Shown here in pieces: positions 33,372 to 43,768 of a stretch of 64,000 bases of DNA. Below the pieces are notes generated by a model. It was given only the letters and a program-made list of their open reading frames with translations, was not told the DNA's origin and did not search any database. Position numbers and translations under genes: made by a program. Within the stretch, counting starts at the first letter, position 1. Every line of letters begins with the position of its first letter. Source of the stretch: Rehmannia glutinosa (lineage: Eukaryota > Streptophyta > Magnoliopsida > Lamiales > Orobanchaceae); the NCBI GenBank assembly GCA_016081115.2, contig CM071924.1:95432616-95496615 (forward strand). Direction: 5' to 3'.

Positions 33372-33632
33372 GTAGGTGTAACAATGCCACGAACAAAACA
33401 GGTGTCAGAAAAGGAAAACTTTTACAACATGTGATACATTGAAAAACAGGGTAATTTGGGACTTGCATGGCAAATTTTATAAACTGTGGGACTATTTATG
33501 CATATCGTTAAAACTGTAGGACTAATAGTGCAAGATCTGAAAACAGTGGGATGACAAATGCAAAGTATGGGACTAACGGTGCAATAGGCCTAATCCTGTG
33601 GGACTGAGGGTGCAATTGTCTCGGAGTACTAT

Positions 33633-33902
33633 AAAAATAATTTCAGGTTATTATGGGGATATTTGGCATAAAAAAAGAATTTGGGATCATACTTGCAAAC
33701 ATTGAGAATAAAATTGCAAGCTCCACTCTCATGGGACCATTACTGCAATGTGTGTCTACAACTTAATGGCATCATGTAATGATATCCGTTAGTTTTTTAA
33801 CGGCCAAATGCAATTTCAAATTCTTATGGGACTATATTTGTGTAAAAAGAAACTTTGGGCCAAAAAATGTAAACTATAGGACTAAAAGCGCTTGATGTAT
33901 GA
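33633..33902. repeat. 'gggactatatttg' phrase repeat
   Basis: Contains repeated 'atgggaccattactgcaat', 'tatgggactatatttg' and 'tataggactaaaagc' with a small central hairpin 'cgttagttttttaacg'. Related to the ends of the element at 20800-33622, probably a second fragment of that superfamily. Confidence 0.5.
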
Positions 33903-33997
33903 TTTTGAATAAAAACGTGTCCAAGTATCTTCACGAGAATCAAATGAGCTAAACGCATTCCCAAAGGTTCAAGCTGCTGCAGTCTCGATAACAACCG

Positions 33998-34624
33998 ATG
34001 GGTAGTCCGCCTCCGTCGCCTCCAAACCTGGACGACTACTCCGCCGCCGCAACCCTTATCCCCTTCCCCCGTCCACTCCCGCTTCTACGCGGGCCCATCA
34101 AAGCCAGCCCGTCAGACGATCCGTCTTCCGGGCCGTACCTCCTCGCATTCAAACACCCTCGGGCCTGGGCCGCCGCATACAAGAACAGTGAAGCACAAAT
34201 CATCTCGCAATGCGAATCCGGGGCGCGAATCGGGTGCTCCATTTCTGCTTCCAGCAAATGCAAAACCCCCTGGTGGAAAATCCTGTTTGGTATATCTTCC
34301 AAACAGGACTTTAGTGAGCGGGAGAAATGCGAGGAGAGAGAAATGGAAGCCTGTTTTGTAGCAGCGAGAGAAAGATGCGGTGATTTTGCTAAGCAGAAGT
34401 GTGGGCCTGCGTTTTGGGATGCGAGGATTGAAGTGAGTGGTTTGGATTTGAAGGTGGTGGATTGGAAGGATGTGTTTAGGTTGATATCTGGGGTGTGTTT
34501 TGCGAATGAGAAAAGCTATGGGGTTGGTTTTTGGGGAGTGGATAAGTCTTGGGGTGAATTTAAAAGAAAATACGATGTTACCAATGTTAAAGGGAGCGAC
34601 TTAAACATTGAGGAATATTTGTGA
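33998..34624 (+). CDS. Unknown conserved plant protein, copy 2 (open reading frame intact)
   Basis: 208 codons, single exon, start MGSPPPSPPNLDDYSAAATL. No signal peptide and no membrane segment. A Cys-rich middle part: SQCESGARIGCSIS, then four cysteines at 111, 119, 127 and 135, spaced exactly every eight residues in a charged helix-like stretch (KCEEREMEAC...). The C-terminus is rich in aromatic residues (YGVGFWGVDKSWGEF). It ends IEEYL-stop, four residues earlier than copy 1 because AGA became TGA. I recognise it only as a family of uncharacterised plant proteins. The promoter and first 100 bp match copy 1, so both may have been expressed. Confidence 0.75.
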   Translation: MGSPPPSPPNLDDYSAAATLIPFPRPLPLLRGPIKASPSDDPSSGPYLLAFKHPRAWAAAYKNSEAQIISQCESGARIGCSISASSKCKTPWWKILFGISSKQDFSEREKCEEREMEACFVAARERCGDFAKQKCGPAFWDARIEVSGLDLKVVDWKDVFRLISGVCFANEKSYGVGFWGVDKSWGEFKRKYDVTNVKGSDLNIEEYL

Positions 34625-36796
34625 AGGAACAGCTAAAATTGAATGAGTTCATTGTAGTATAAGTTCTCGAGATTCTTTTGCTGATTTGCCGGTTTGGGAG
34701 GTGGTGGAGAAGAAGAATTGAGGTTTTCCGGATCATTTCTACAGGTTGGGTTTTGGGACTGCAACTCAAAATGTGAGTTATTTGGAATAGAACAGATTCG
34801 ATCAGGTTGTTATTTTGGATTTCAAAGGTGGTGAATGTAACCATTTCTATTATATTTTCCCTCATGCAATTGTGTTTTTTTTCCCTCCTTAAAACTTGGC
34901 TTTGCTTGATGATATCCGGAAATTATCTCATGCAATACATAATTAAGTGTTTCTTGGATATATTTTTGGATGTATGATTGTTGGTTATTTGGCATTGTGT
35001 GTAACTAGAGGCTGTTTCTTCTTGTTTACAAATGAACTTGATTACCTTGCCTTAGGCTGTACCCAAATCTTGAGCTATCATTCATGTTGTTTCTTAGTAG
35101 CTTTATCTAAATTCTAATACTGTGTGAAGATAATGTTATCTGTACCACGTGTTCTATTGGAGAATTGCTGTTACAAGTTATGGTATCGAACTGTAGGGTA
35201 TAAAATGGCATCAACCGGACCTTTTACTGGAAGACACATGAGATGATGTGCATGCTATGACATAAAGCCTCATTTTGGTAAAATATTGAAGTTAAAATTG
35301 ACTTAATCTTTCATGTTCTTCAATGCAGTGCTCTTTTTTTCATCAGAAATGAAAACTCAACTTCGTAGTTTTCGTACTTGTTATGGCATTTAAGATGATG
35401 ATGTAACTGATTGAGGTAAAATTCCTGCTTTATAGGGTAGATGCATAGAATGGAACCTTTCTTTTGATGCTTAATAAACAACATGAAATTGTTTAGAGTC
35501 CGTCGGATTTTTGGCCACTTCTCTATGACAAAAATTAGTTTAAGCCATGTTTTTCAAGAACATGTCTAGCCATTTTTGAGTTTAATTGTCCACTTTGCCC
35601 TTTTCATTTATGGGGATCAATCCATTTCTCGGTACCGAGACACAAATGTTCCGCATCATTTTTTTGGAAAATGGCCAAGTACCTCATCAAAGAATACAAG
35701 AAGGGTATAACCTTCAGTTTTTAGTCAAAATGGCTAAAAAAACATTGCTATTTTTCATTTTCACAAAACGTAAGTAGCCAATTTGGTCTATTACCATGGT
35801 TATATGAAAATGCGAGTGTATGACTGTATGTGTGGTCGTTTAGCAATTTTATTACTTACCATTCACTTCTAATATTAGTATCATCCTGGAATATTTTACT
35901 TGTTGATTTTGCAAATTAGTTATAGTATTGGCATTTACATGAATATCTCTATCCTCTGTTGTGTGCATCATGTCCATATGGTAAACATTAGAGGTCTGGT
36001 TCACTGTTGAAACTTTCTAAGCCTGTAGTGCAAATCTCTATGCTCCTTTAGTGCCATTTGTATCCGAATAAGTATTTGTATCAAGGAGAAGCTAATGAGT
36101 CCTTTACTCATTGTTTAGGGCTCATATCTTCATGAAATGTGAAGATGCTCCCGTTATAATGTGGAACGTGTTTTTTCATGAAAGTGAGAGGACATATATA
36201 TTTATTGCTTGAGATGTGGTGAGAAAATAACCTTGGGTCAATATGTGCCAGAATAATTCTGGGACATAGTTGATGAGATTATGAGAAACAGTGTTCTGTT
36301 TAGCTGAATGTGCAGATCAATGGGGAAACATCAGGAGGTGAATTGACATTTCACTTCTATTTATCTGAATGAAAGCTGTATAAAAACTGGAAGGAGATAA
36401 CAAAGAGTTAATAAAGTTTTGTAATGACAAGGAAGCAAATAGTTGGATAACGAAATAATTTGAAGCCATTAGCCAAATCATAAGAAGAAAGTGTCAGGTG
36501 TGGAAAAAAACAGAAAATACAATGAGGCTACAACAGTTGGAACACACTTTTGATGACTGAGAGTTAAAATAGACGTAAGCAACCCCTGAAGATGACTGAA
36601 GTGATCTATAGTCAAATGAAATATTTGCAAGCATCTTTTCGAGCAACATCTAAGTTTGATAGCATTTGTTGAGCTTGCTTATAATTATATGGTGATTTTT
36701 TTTATTCTTATTTTCTTTCAAGAAATGCTTGGAAATTTGGTGGCGCACAGTGGTACTGACTAGTAATCCATTTTGGAAGATGTTCTTGCTAGAAAT

Positions 36797-37036
36797 TAGA
36801 GCAGTCAAATGGGCCGGGCCAGCCTGGTTCTGGCCCGCCGGACCAAAGAGGAAAATCGACCGGCCCAAAATTCCATCAGACTTGCCATGCTTTGTAAATG
36901 CATGTAAAATGCATTGAGCTGACCGGGCTGCGCTGGCTTTCAGTCTAGATTGGCCTGGACCCTTTCGGGTCCATGAAGTTGCAGTCCAGGTCCAGCCTTG
37001 CCTTGTCATCGGCCCGGGTTGGTTTTGGTAGCTCTA
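36797..37036. mobile_element. hAT-type MITE, 240 bp
   Basis: Perfect 8-bp direct repeat 'ctagaaat' (36789-36796 and 37037-37044). It starts 'tagagcagtcaaatgggccg' and ends 'ggttttggtagctcta'. Same style as 14263-14501. Confidence 0.87.
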
Positions 37037-38427
37037 CTAGAAATCTACCAATTAATATATGAATTTCAAGGTTTATGGTAGTAATGGTTTAATCAGTTGA
37101 CTTATGAAGATGCTGATTAAAGCATATCTAGATAATGTTTTTTCGTTCTATCCTCAATTTTGATCCATAGATAGTTTTACTTTATTGATACTTGCGTGTG
37201 TTTAGCAAGCTTCTGAACCTTTCTTTTGTTTTTTGACAATGCTTTTGAACCTTTCTGAGTACATTATTTTACTTTCTGAGAACATTTGTCTTCCTTGAAC
37301 ACAGGTAAACTTGAAGAAAGAATGCAGAATATTCTACACTGCACTTACAAGCTTGCTATTCAAACGTCCTGCAAATCACTCCCTCAGCAATTTTTTCCCG
37401 ATTTGTCGATTGAGAGACAAAGACAGGGAGAAATTTGGTATCAGGTAGGCTTCATTTCTAGCTGGTCTACTATTTAGTTGACTCGGTTGCACCATTCCTC
37501 TGTGTGCGAACACGGGTACATTTGTGCGCGTGCTTTTTTAGCGGTTTTTTCCCTTCTAAGTTCTTGATTTGTAGGAGCCGAAAAGGGTAGATGGAAAGGA
37601 AAAAGGAAAAGGAAGAGGACAAAGACTATTAACCAGGTTTTGTGAATAACTAACTCTTTTTGAGTGGAAAATTATTGGTCTCCATTGTTGCATTTACTTC
37701 CACTTGATGGGTTTCTTTTTCTTAGTCCTATTTGTGCTATGAACGGCAACTTAATGAATGAGACTTTAAGGGATGAGTTTGTTGACAAATCATTTACTTA
37801 CTTTATAAGCAATTCTTGACATATCCATGAAAACAAAATGTGGTGAAAAGTACTAGAAGTTGCAAAGTGTGACTTACGAAGTCTATGGTTTATTATAATG
37901 TAGCTTGGCCTATCATGTTTGTAGGAGGAAATTGCCTTGCACTTTCTTATATTTGTCTCAAATTATATGGTTGAATTGTAAAAGTTAGGATAGAGCCCTT
38001 ATTTCCGATAATGAAGCAAGAAAATGTGGGACAAGTGGGAATGATCTTAACAACCTAGTAATTGTCCTGTCTTCCAATTTCAGTGTTTCTGTTGAGCTAA
38101 ACTTGGTGTGTAGGAAAATTGAAGGTAGGAATTTATGTTAAGACTGAGACTTGGGAGACGCTCGGCGATAACTTAGGAGTTAGGACAAAAAATGCTGTCA
38201 TGCCTGTGAGTTTTTCCTCCTATGTCCTTGAAGTTAAAATTAGGGTGATTGGATAGCTGATTTAAAAGATTTTATAAGCTCCTACATCTTATAAGAGTTT
38301 ATAGGATGTTAGATTTTATTTGAAAATAAGTTGATAAAGTGTTTTGATAAAATAAGACAGTGGAACATTTAAGATGTTTGTAACGACAAATTTTTAATTA
38401 AAATTCTCAAAATTAAATGAAGTGATT

Positions 38428-38709
38428 GTGTTATTATTAGTGTTTGGATGGGGAAAGACGTTTAGCAATTCTTATTTTAGTAATATTATTGGAGATTGTG
38501 TGAATATGCTTAAGGAACTTCCATTAGTTTCTTGTGTTTTTATAAGAAGGTCGTAAATCGGGTTCTTCGTAGAGTGCAGCCAAAGCAATGGATTCTACTT
38601 TTGGCGTCATGTTTGGGAGAATACTTCTCCTACTGTTATTTGTAATTTGTTGCTTTCTGAGTTGAATGAATGAAGTCTTTTCCTTTGTCAAAAAAAACAA
38701 AAAATAAAA
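38428..38709 (+). mobile_element. Truncated LINE-like retroposon with A-rich tail
   Basis: Flanked by the 13-bp direct repeat 'aaatgaagtgatt' (38415-38427 and 38710-38722). It ends in an A-rich tail 'tcaaaaaaaacaaaaaataa'. Variable-length target repeats plus poly(A) are the marks of LINE-driven insertion. No polymerase III boxes were seen at its start, so a 5'-truncated LINE is more likely than a SINE. Confidence 0.75.
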
Positions 38710-39041
38710 AAATGAAGTGATTAAAATAAAAATAACTTATAAGTTACTAAACAATTCTTTTTAGGATCTTATAAGATGTTTTTAAAAAATAAAAAAATAA
38801 AAGCATCTAACCTCTCAAATTGCTTATAAGATGTTGTGTCATTTATGATTTAATATTAACTTTAGGGGAATACAAACTGTACTTATTGTTGGTGACTATT
38901 CAATTTTAACTAGAAATAGGTGTGTGTTGTGTCATTTTCCCACCATAATAGTCAATAGTGTGATGTGATTCATAATACATTATGATTGTTGACCATTGAG
39001 ATTTGGGGAATGCGGAATGCCACACATCGTGTACGAAAAAT

Positions 39042-39618
39042 CTCTGTTAGTTAAATACGGGACGGGAAAAGTTCGTTATTTAGTACGTACGAGTATATTA
39101 TGAATTTTTTTTTGAAAGTTACGGCGAAAAAATCGGCAAAAAATACGGAAATATTTAAAATACGGAACCATAGATGTACGGGTTTAATACGAATATAAAA
39201 TAATTATTCGGGAGTAATAATACGGCTTATTTCAACAGTATATTTCCATAGATTGTGATTCATACTTATGTTTAGATTATATTAAAATTAATTTTAGGTA
39301 CTTTATTAATTTACTTTAAATTATTAATACACTTATTTATTATTAATATTATTATTTATTATTTTATAATATTATAATTATACTTACAAATATTTTTTTA
39401 ATGATTTTTTGATTTATTTAAATATTATAAATATATTAAAATGAAGTTTTATTCGCCAAGTATTAAACGGATAACAATAATACGAGTATTAAAGCGTTTT
39501 ATTTGAAAAATACGGAATATTTAACGCCGCCGAGAATCATGCGGAGAGCGGAAGTATTTTTCAATTATTCGTACGTACGGATATTATACGGGTATGATAC
39601 GCGAATTAACTAACAGAG
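39042..39618. mobile_element. hAT-type non-autonomous element, 577 bp
   Basis: Terminal inverted repeat 'ctctgttagttaa' / 'ttaactaacagag'. Perfect 8-bp target duplication 'cgaaaaat' (39034-39041 and 39619-39626). The interior is AT-rich with clustered 'tacgg' and 'gtacgta' motifs near the ends, which are typical subterminal repeats. Copy 1 has the uninterrupted site near 16690-16710. Confidence 0.92.
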
Positions 39619-40889
39619 CGAAAAATACTTGGGTTGCTTCCGTCACAAAGTATGTCTTATTAATTCACAATAAGATTAATATACATCGGGATTTTTAATA
39701 CATATTTTTATTATTATATTATATTTTTCGGTACATCAAATCAAAACTCGTCTTTGCAAATACTTCCTTCAAAACAACAATAAACTTGCCAATTCCTGAC
39801 ACGACATGATAACGCGACACGAATCCTACTTGAAGTTACTGAGGGAAACCCGGACCTGAACATGAGAAACTTGAACCCAAACACGACTCACATGAAATCA
39901 TCAATTTGGCTAAAAACATATTATTCTGTCTTTTATTTAATTTTTTGATGTATTTTGAACATATCCCAAAATTGACTCGAAGCTGTTGATAACCCGAATT
40001 GTCACATCTAGGTTTAAGGGTTTTTTGGTTTATCCAACTTTTGTACGGGATTACTTAAAGGAACTGGTTTTAGATTAGTAGGTCAAATGAATTTTGAGTT
40101 GTTTGCTTTTACGTGTTATTAGTTTTGTATTCAAGCAGCAATTACTTCTGAACAACCATCGGAAAAATGGCAACTTCTCCGTCATCTAAATGCCAAAAAA
40201 TTGTTATTCAACATTTTTTTATTTTTCCCATCCTTTTCATTATAGTGCAAATCAAGAATAAACTTCAAAACTGTTGTTTAAATTAGATAATCTTTAGATT
40301 GATCATTGATATAGTCGGATTTCTAATTATTATGCGTAATTATTGGTTTTAATGTCATAAGGCTGATGCATCATGCATATGATATCGCTGTTGGAAAATT
40401 AAAGAAATAATTTGAAATTATTATTTTAAAACATGGAAAATGACGTGACAAGATACATTTTCAGTTTTCTTGTCATTTCGTCATCGGTTAGATATATATT
40501 TTGGTCTTATGATTTTGTAGTATTTGTTGTTGTACCGATTTAATCAGTTGAAACTACTGTACTTTTTTTTTTTTTTTGAGGTGGTGTCTAACTCAAGAAG
40601 TTATAAAATTATTTTTCGATTTACGTGAGGAGAATTGTTCAGCGTCAATTTTTTTTTCTTCTTCTATCCACTAGGGCTGTTTGATGATTTATCCATTTGT
40701 TTATAGGTCTTTTGAACTTTCCGCGAAAGTGTTAAATCTTTAAAAAAAAATTATTTATTATAATCAAGAATTAAAGTCAATTATATAAAAATTATAGCTT
40801 CAATATAAAATTTAATTTATTGTATTATTTGGTAGTCGGTTAAACTTAAATTAATTTCTTCATATAGTTAAGTACTTAAGTTTAATAAA

Positions 40890-40985
40890 CCAGGAGTCTT
40901 GTAGTTCAAGTGGTATTGCTTACCTTTTGTAAGAGTGTTGATTTGAGGTCGAACTTTGAGTCTTGGTCCCCTCTTTCCACTCCTC
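40890..40985 (+). repeat. SINE-like stretch
   Basis: 'cttgtagttcaagtggtatt' resembles a polymerase III box A and is followed 37 bp later by 'gaggtcgaactttgag', close to box B. Flanked by AT-rich spacer. Target repeats not found. Confidence 0.4.
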
Positions 40986-41182
40986 CAAACTTATTAAAAC
41001 ATAAAAAAAAATATTTTTTTGATATTTTGAGTAGAGGAGCAAAATTGAAAAATGAAATTTGCTGTTGTCAATAGGATGAGCTAATTGTATAATTATATTA
41101 TTTGGAGTAAAGTATACATGCATATAATTGAAGGGACATAATGAAATTAACCCTTTGAACAAGCCAATGTTGGGCTTTCCTG

Positions 41183-41603
41183 TAAAGATAGCAAAATACC
41201 CCTATCCGTCGGGAAAACCCACCTCGTCCCGAACTCGATAGGGAATCCCTGGCCCGATAATGTCAATGGTCTGGGACGGGTTTTGGTTATCCCACCCCAA
41301 CCCGCTATATAATACAAACAATTATATTTTATGTGTATATAGAAATATTATTTAAAAAAAACTATCATCTAGTATTTATATTTTTAGTATTCTAGTCAAT
41401 TCTAAAAGTGTTAGCAAATATAACACAAAAACTTTAACATAAATACGCATGTATTTTTGTTAAAATTTATAAATTGACAACTAAAAATATTATTTAAATT
41501 TAAAAAATCCCGATATACCCCACCCCAATCATGACCTGATCCTTCATAGGGCGGGGTGTGATGCCAAAATTCACCCCGTCCCGCCTCGTTGCCACTCTTA
41601 CTA
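41183..41603. mobile_element. MITE-like element with C/G-rich ends
   Basis: The left end 'gtaaagatagcaaaataccc' and the right end, read in reverse as 'gtaagagtggcaacgaggcg', are imperfect inverted repeats. Both are followed by 'cggg..aaaaccc/cccaccc' text. The centre is AT-rich. No target duplication was identified. Confidence 0.5.
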
Positions 41604-41834
41604 TCGTGTATAACTTTTAAGTTTGGCTCAATTGGGGCTAGCCGGCTAGGGCGGCTAAAAACTGCTGCTATACAATAGGAAATATAATTTTAATCGGCTG
41701 GCGGAGCCGGCATTTATGTCGGCTAAATATTTTTAGCCGTGATTGAATTTGTATATAATGATGTGATAAAATAATGATTAAATATTAAACTTTGGTACAG
41801 GTTTATAAAATTGAATGCTGTAATAAAATAAAAG

Positions 41835-42612
41835 GACAATTGACACAAATACCCATCTTTTTAAGTCAATGTCAGCTCTTTATGTTTCCCGATTTTACCT
41901 AAATTTACGCTCCCGCCCTTTTTATTACACAACAATACGCTCTAGCAAAAATTCCCGAACATTTTTACGCTTTGTTTCAACATTGTTTCTAACATGTTTC
42001 AAACATAGAAACAACCAAGAAACAATATAGAAACAAACCAGAAACAATATATAAACACCATATGAGCAAAAAAAGTTAGAAATAGTTAAACAAAATGTAT
42101 TTAAACATAAAAAAAAATTCATGGAAACAATAAAGAAACATCGGAACAACATTAAAAAAGATATGGAAACAACCCAGAAACAACGTAAAAAATATTTAAA
42201 ACACCAAATGAATAAAAAGAGCTTAAAAATAGGTAAAAATTGTATTTATACATTGAATACTACATGAAAACAACAAAAAGAATTATTAGAACAACATTAA
42301 AAATATTATAGAACAATACCGAAAAAATAGAAACAATGTACAAAATAATATATGAATAAAAAACAACATAAAAAATAGGTTTAAGTTGTTTTGAAATATC
42401 GAAACAACAAAGAAACAAATTTAAACAATATCGAAACAACTTATATAACATGTAAAACAATGCAGGAACAAAAAAAACGAAAAATAATAAAAAATTATGC
42501 AGGAGCGTAAAAAAAAAAATAGGTACAAAAGTAAAAAATTAGGTACAAAATTAATATGAGCGTATTGTGTGGTATGGGGACCAAAATCAGCGTATTCCAT
42601 GTAATTTCCCCA
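41835..42612. mobile_element. Inverted-ended element with 'gaaacaat' internal array
   Basis: The ends carry 'aatacgctc' in opposite orientation (41934-41942 and 42561-42569), with 'tttacgctcc' / 'ggagcgtaaa' inside. The interior consists of loosely repeated 'agaaacaatatagaaacaa' on the plus strand. No convincing target duplication. Confidence 0.55.
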
Positions 42613-42777
42613 AAATAAAATACAGATTTATAGTCCACTTGAATTATAATTACAAGTGGGGATGTGTATCATTTCAATTTGATGGTTTGGCGCTTGGGCT
42701 TTAGTTTCTTAGAGCTGAAGTAAAACTATTTTCAAGGGATGGATTAATTTATTGACCTGAATCCGATCCCCTACGAG

Positions 42778-43015
42778 TAGAGTTGTCAACGAGTTGGGTC
42801 AGCACTGTACCGGTCCGTCGGGCCAAAAAGTGATCAAACTGTTATTTTTTCTCCGGTCCGACCCAACCCATGAAATGCACACAAAAAAAACCGGGCCGTC
42901 CCAGTGTTTCGGACCAAATAGGCCCCGTTAATTTCGGGCCGCCCTCTAAAATGAAGCCCAGTCCGAGCCTTTTATTGGGCTGGTGGGGTTGGGCTCATTT
43001 TGACAGCTTTATTGC
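42778..43015. mobile_element. hAT-like MITE ('tagagttgtcaa' ends)
   Basis: Starts 'tagagttgtcaacgagttgg' and ends 'gggctcattttgacagcttt', with 'cgggcc' repeats between. Same family style as 14263 and 36797. The target repeat is degraded. Confidence 0.6.
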
Positions 43016-43600
43016 GAGTACGTGTGTCCCCTCCTCTACTATATATCCTCATTGTCTCAAAAGTAAAAACTATTTTGAAGGGCTATATTTGTAAAAGTAC
43101 AGCCCGAGTTTTCCAATATTTAAAATAGTAGAATTATTCCGCATAGTATTTGTTTCAGTATTTTTTGGTGAATTGATCATTTATTCAACAAATTAAAAAA
43201 AAAAACATCATCTTTTGATGTACGAAATCAAACTTGGTCTGCTGCAAAAAGAAACAAAGTGATGAGAATTAAAGAAGCTACTTTTTTTAGCAAATTCAAA
43301 TACAAATCCAAGTTAGAAAAGGACAAAAATGCGGCTAGAAAAGGTTGACAAGCAATCTTAAAAAAGGGTTGAAACTTAGAAACACTCTTTTGTTACTTCA
43401 TACTATCTTAACAATCTTGTCTTCATTCCTTGAACATATAAAACTTCAAACAAGAATTTGCAAAACAGTTTCTTCAAAGTTAAGTTTTTTTAAAATTTAG
43501 TTAAACAAATTTAACATTCTCAGAAGAGATGATTATCCATTCTTATATTCATCCTCATCAGCAAAATGCTTTCATAACTCTGTTTCTTGTTATCAGAACC

Positions 43601-43607
43601 TATATAT
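43601..43607 (+). promoter_or_regulatory. Possible TATA box of the Ca2+-ATPase gene
   Basis: 'tatatat' is 162 bp upstream of the start codon. The surrounding 400 bp hold no other gene. Confidence 0.4.
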
Positions 43608-43768
43608 GTGTCTGCTGTATTAAAGTATCAGCTTTCACATAATGAAATTTCCAGGAAATTTCCAAAGTACCTTATTGCACATCTATAAGAACTCTTCTAA
43701 CTAATGTCATTTAAATGAACTTCTTTCTGTAGTCATCTATTGACTTATACACAGAAACATATTTTCCA

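Larger units (their letters stand above)
21019..33400 (+). mobile_element. Endogenous pararetrovirus (Caulimoviridae), degraded, interrupted by an LTR element
   Basis: Viral sequence occupies 21019-25556 and resumes at 31579 after the LTR element. Order on the plus strand: tRNA-Met primer site, small N-terminal ORFs, coat protein with zinc knuckle, protease remnant, RT, RNase H, a further downstream ORF, then promoter, TATA and poly(A) signal. There is no integrase and no LTR. That layout is Caulimoviridae. About 6.3 kb of virus is left, against 7-9 kb for most genera. No movement-protein motif was seen. Frameshifts, stops and two internal direct duplications make it a non-functional fossil. 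The genus is not resolved. The right edge is approximate. Confidence 0.88.
20800..33622. mobile_element. Outer inverted-repeat DNA element, now split by a pararetrovirus
   Basis: Flanked by the perfect 10-bp direct repeat 'ggagtactat' (20790-20799 and 33623-33632). The ends read inward as 'gagttaattgcatctatggt' on the left and 'gagacaattgcaccctcagt' on the right, both followed by 'cccayaggatt'. Only about 200 bp on each side (20800-about 21000, about 33410-33622) belong to it. The rest is the viral insertion. The 10-bp duplication fits a Mutator-like foldback element. Confidence 0.75.
33903..40396 (+). repeat. Segmental duplication, copy 2
   Basis: Collinear partner of 10786-17570. Has gained its own insertions: 36797-37036, 38428-38709 and 39042-39618, each absent at the matching place in copy 1. 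Confidence 0.85.

Noticed and set aside
21019..33400. Viral segment as an LTR retrotransposon or an active virus
   Set aside because: There are no LTRs and no integrase, the order is that of Caulimoviridae, and multiple frameshifts and altered catalytic residues rule out activity.
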